A stretch of 64,000 bases of DNA from Flectonema sp. DT1601. Lineage: Eukaryota > Euglenozoa > Diplonemea > Diplonemida > Diplonemidae. How positions within the stretch are numbered: the first letter of the stretch is position 1; each line of letters opens with the position of its first letter. The position numbers and the translations under genes are program-made. Positions 61,801 through 64,000 of the stretch are shown here, in pieces. The stretch lies in assembly GCA_964019425.1 (NCBI GenBank), contig OZ025840.1, forward strand, positions 272,001 to 336,000, given 5' to 3'. The notes below the pieces were generated by a model. That model searched no databases, was not told where the DNA came from, and saw nothing but the letters and a program-made list of their open reading frames with translations.

Positions 61801-64000
61801 ATAAAATGAACATAACTTGCTTTTGGATTATCAGATGGTGATTCGTGGTACTTAATGTGTAGAACATATCCAATTATTTCTTGAATTCTTTTATCAATTT
61901 CTATAGAAACTGTTTGTATTGGTTTCATTGCAGTCGTAGTTGCATTAGCTGAATGTTTATTTTCAACCAACAACCATTCAACAGCATCAGTCCATCCATT
62001 CTCTGCTATTACTTCCAGTTCTCCATTGTTACTGTAAAGTTGTTTAAATAGATCGAAATCTCTCTGACTTTTACAACTTCCATTTCGAAGATGTCTACTG
62101 TGACTGGCACATAATTGCTTGATAAGTTGTAGTTTATGTGATGCAAATAGATTTGATAAAAATACACTCTTCCTGCTGTTGTTTCCATCAAAGAGATGGG
62201 CAGTGACAGTTTCTCTGTAGAGCCAAAGAGGGATGAATCCCCAGGGGTAGCCTTCTTCATCTTCGAATATTTCATTAACCGCTTCTCCCAATGCGATTTG
62301 ATTTGTGTAACATCCATAAGGATGTTCATGAGCATCGAATAACCCTTGTAGTAGTTCTCTAAGCATCTCCCACTGAGGTGGGTATGCACAAGATGAAACA
62401 GACTCTTGGCTGTTCCAACTTCGTCTTAAAAGTTTAACGCACCACAGAAGTGATTCCTTTATCGAGTCTGGTGCAACGTATGGAAGTGTTCTAAGGTGAT
62501 ATCCTTCGATAACACCTCTGTTAATCATCATGGCTGCTGCGTCATTCCATCCCATGTGGATGATGTGTATAAAGTCTGAATGAAGCATTTTACCGTTAGC
62601 TGCGAGTCCCTTGTTGACAGGACCTATTACTTCAGATTTATTTATCCATTGAATACGTTTTTGGTTGTGACACTTATCGTGGGATATCACTCGGAGTCGT
62701 TCAAACTTGGCATCCCTTTGAACTACGCGTTTTATTTCATTTTTAGAATTACTTTTGTTGTAAACTTTTACCTTCCACTGAAGCAGTTTTTTTATTAATC
62801 GTTTCGCACATTCTCCTCCATCAGCTGTCGTTAGGTGTCTTATGGCGGATTTTCCTTGATTTATTTCATTCGGAAGTGATACACCTTTTTTAAGAAGGGC
62901 ATTGACCATGTCCATTCTCGGCTGTGAAAGCGACAATGCAGCGCATAAAGCTCTGCTTTCTTTAAAGAAGGTTCTTAATGTGTCTGAGTTATATTTATCC
63001 TGTGATGTTAATTTATCCAGTACTAGTTCTAAGAGGCCAACTTCTGCTGTTGTAGAAGTTCCCTTTCTCTCTAGTGAGGCTATGATAGTCAGGATTGATC
63101 TTCCCTGTTTATCAAATCTGATGATGTCAACATCTCTTGTAAGAAGATCATTAACAAGGTTTTGATGATATCCTTTAGCTGCTTCCATCAATGCAGTAGT
63201 TCCTGTTGACGGGTGAGATTCATTGAGTTGTTCAATGGCTGATGGTAAAGTAGTTTTATCGAGCCACCCCCTTCTGCAACATGTAAATAAGTCGTAGTTT
63301 AAAGTTGTCGTAGAAGGTTTTTGTTTAACGGAATTCACAACAACATCAAACACTTCACGTGTGCTGGCCCAACGACCAAGACAGCGACCTTGCCACTCAG
63401 CTTCATAAGATGCTACTTTTTCATCCACCAACAGAGTAACAGCTTTGACTCGTCCAGCAGTTGCTGCAGCGCATATCGCGCTTGCACAAGTACTACATGG
63501 AGTAGCTCTGCTAACACGTTGATGACGATTATCCTTTTTAACTATCTCTAAGGTATTTTTTATCAGTTTTACGTTTCCACCCTGAGCTGCTAATTGTAAA
63601 ACGTCAACACCATTCTCATCACTCAGACAGATGTCCTTGAGGGGTGGACACCTCTTCTTAAACCTCTCAATCGCCTTCTGATTACTTTCGTCTGCTAGTT
63701 TCCTAACTGGGATCAAGTCTTCAAAAGCAGCAGCTATAATGTGTTTTTTACTCACTTCGTCACTCAAGTCGGTGAGCATCGCATTATCAGAAACGTACCA
63801 ACCACTTTCGATACACTCTACAAGATGTACTTTTGTGTAATAAGTTTCAGAACCTCGATTATTTCTTAATAAAACAGCTTGACCTGGTCCAGCGAGATCT
63901 TCTTTTGATGCTGCGCTCATCAAGTCTCGCAGTCTAACAATAATGCTTTCTTCTTGCCTTCTTTGCCAACGCATGAGACCTACCTTTTGAAGTTCGGTAC
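55893..64000 (-). CDS. Giant ankyrin-repeat anoctamin (TMEM16), 5' end outside window
   Basis: Predicted exons are 64000-56923 (open to the right edge), 56834-56716 and about 56596-55893. Intron A is 88 bp (GTATGTGG...CAACAG). The next junction is less certain: GTAGGT to CCGAG at 56597 keeps frame, but a better-looking acceptor (aatctacag) does not. The N-terminal 900 residues contain ankyrin repeats (TALMEAAKGYHQNLVNDLL, DTLLHIAASCDNAKSVSWLL). A long beta-rich middle part precedes an anoctamin core from about 1560: YLGSKIAFYFAF near 1808, ERWRRKASELASIWD, YENHRT near 1993 and ECISGQRLRDLTVQL near 2063. About 300 extra residues separate this from the last membrane segments (FNDYTMMVLQFSY, PLAPFVALVTGTIELHSD, ASDIGAWL). 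TMEM16 proteins are Ca2+-gated scramblases or anion channels. The TM8-type Glu and Asp are present, but the two TM7-type Glu appear as Asp and Met. Confidence 0.87.

Noticed and set aside
1-64000. Transposons or virus-derived elements
   Set aside because: I saw no reverse transcriptase, integrase, transposase or capsid-like protein and no long terminal repeats; the repeats present are tandem arrays and short dispersed blocks.

Overview
This is eukaryotic nuclear DNA from a protist, AT-rich and full of long A and T runs. All twelve genes I can support lie head-to-tail on the minus strand. Most are uninterrupted; four have GT-AG introns, most of them 70-90 bp, starting GTATG and usually ending in AACAG. 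Every start codon that can be checked has a 3' splice-acceptor-like site (often a pyrimidine run plus CAG) a few to about 80 nt upstream, with no coding exon before it. One-way gene order plus orphan acceptors suggests spliced-leader trans-splicing from a directional gene cluster, as in Euglenozoa. The lineage is an inference: no rRNA or other marker gene is present.

Layout: (1) 1-27135 is a cell-surface gene cluster. It holds three tandem paralogues of a G8-domain/parallel beta-helix protein of the CEMIP/TMEM2/fibrocystin type (the first runs off the left edge with a Pro/Thr octapeptide stalk), then a 3599-residue secreted or anchored protein with a Ser/Thr-Leu-Pro-rich N-terminus and about eight Cys-pair beta repeats. 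(2) 27136-32611 is mostly spacer, with a four-unit tandem repeat. (3) 32612-36378 encodes a two-exon cyclic-nucleotide phosphodiesterase made of two copies of [beta head + coiled coil + PDE]; the first PDE copy has lost its metal-binding motifs. (4) 38099-44427 holds three smaller genes: a three-exon protein with a CID-like region, a Lys-rich protein, and a small possibly mitochondrial protein whose first intron is 3.1 kb and almost wholly an 18-unit higher-order tandem repeat. (5) 45770-54930 holds a K+ channel with a cyclic-nucleotide-binding domain, a UvrD/Srs2-type helicase, and a fusion of a NADAR (YbiA-like) domain to exocyst subunit Sec10. (6) 55893 to the right edge is a very large ankyrin-repeat anoctamin (TMEM16), incomplete at its 5' end.

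Functional links: the phosphodiesterase and the cyclic-nucleotide-gated-type channel could act in one signalling pathway; the anoctamin and Sec10 are both membrane/trafficking proteins; the left third is extracellular. In a polycistronic genome such neighbours need not be functionally linked.

The strongest candidates for something undescribed are the NADAR-Sec10 fusion, the duplicated head-coiled-coil-PDE architecture, the satellite-filled intron, and a 127-nt A-run-flanked element present twice with a compensatory base-pair change.
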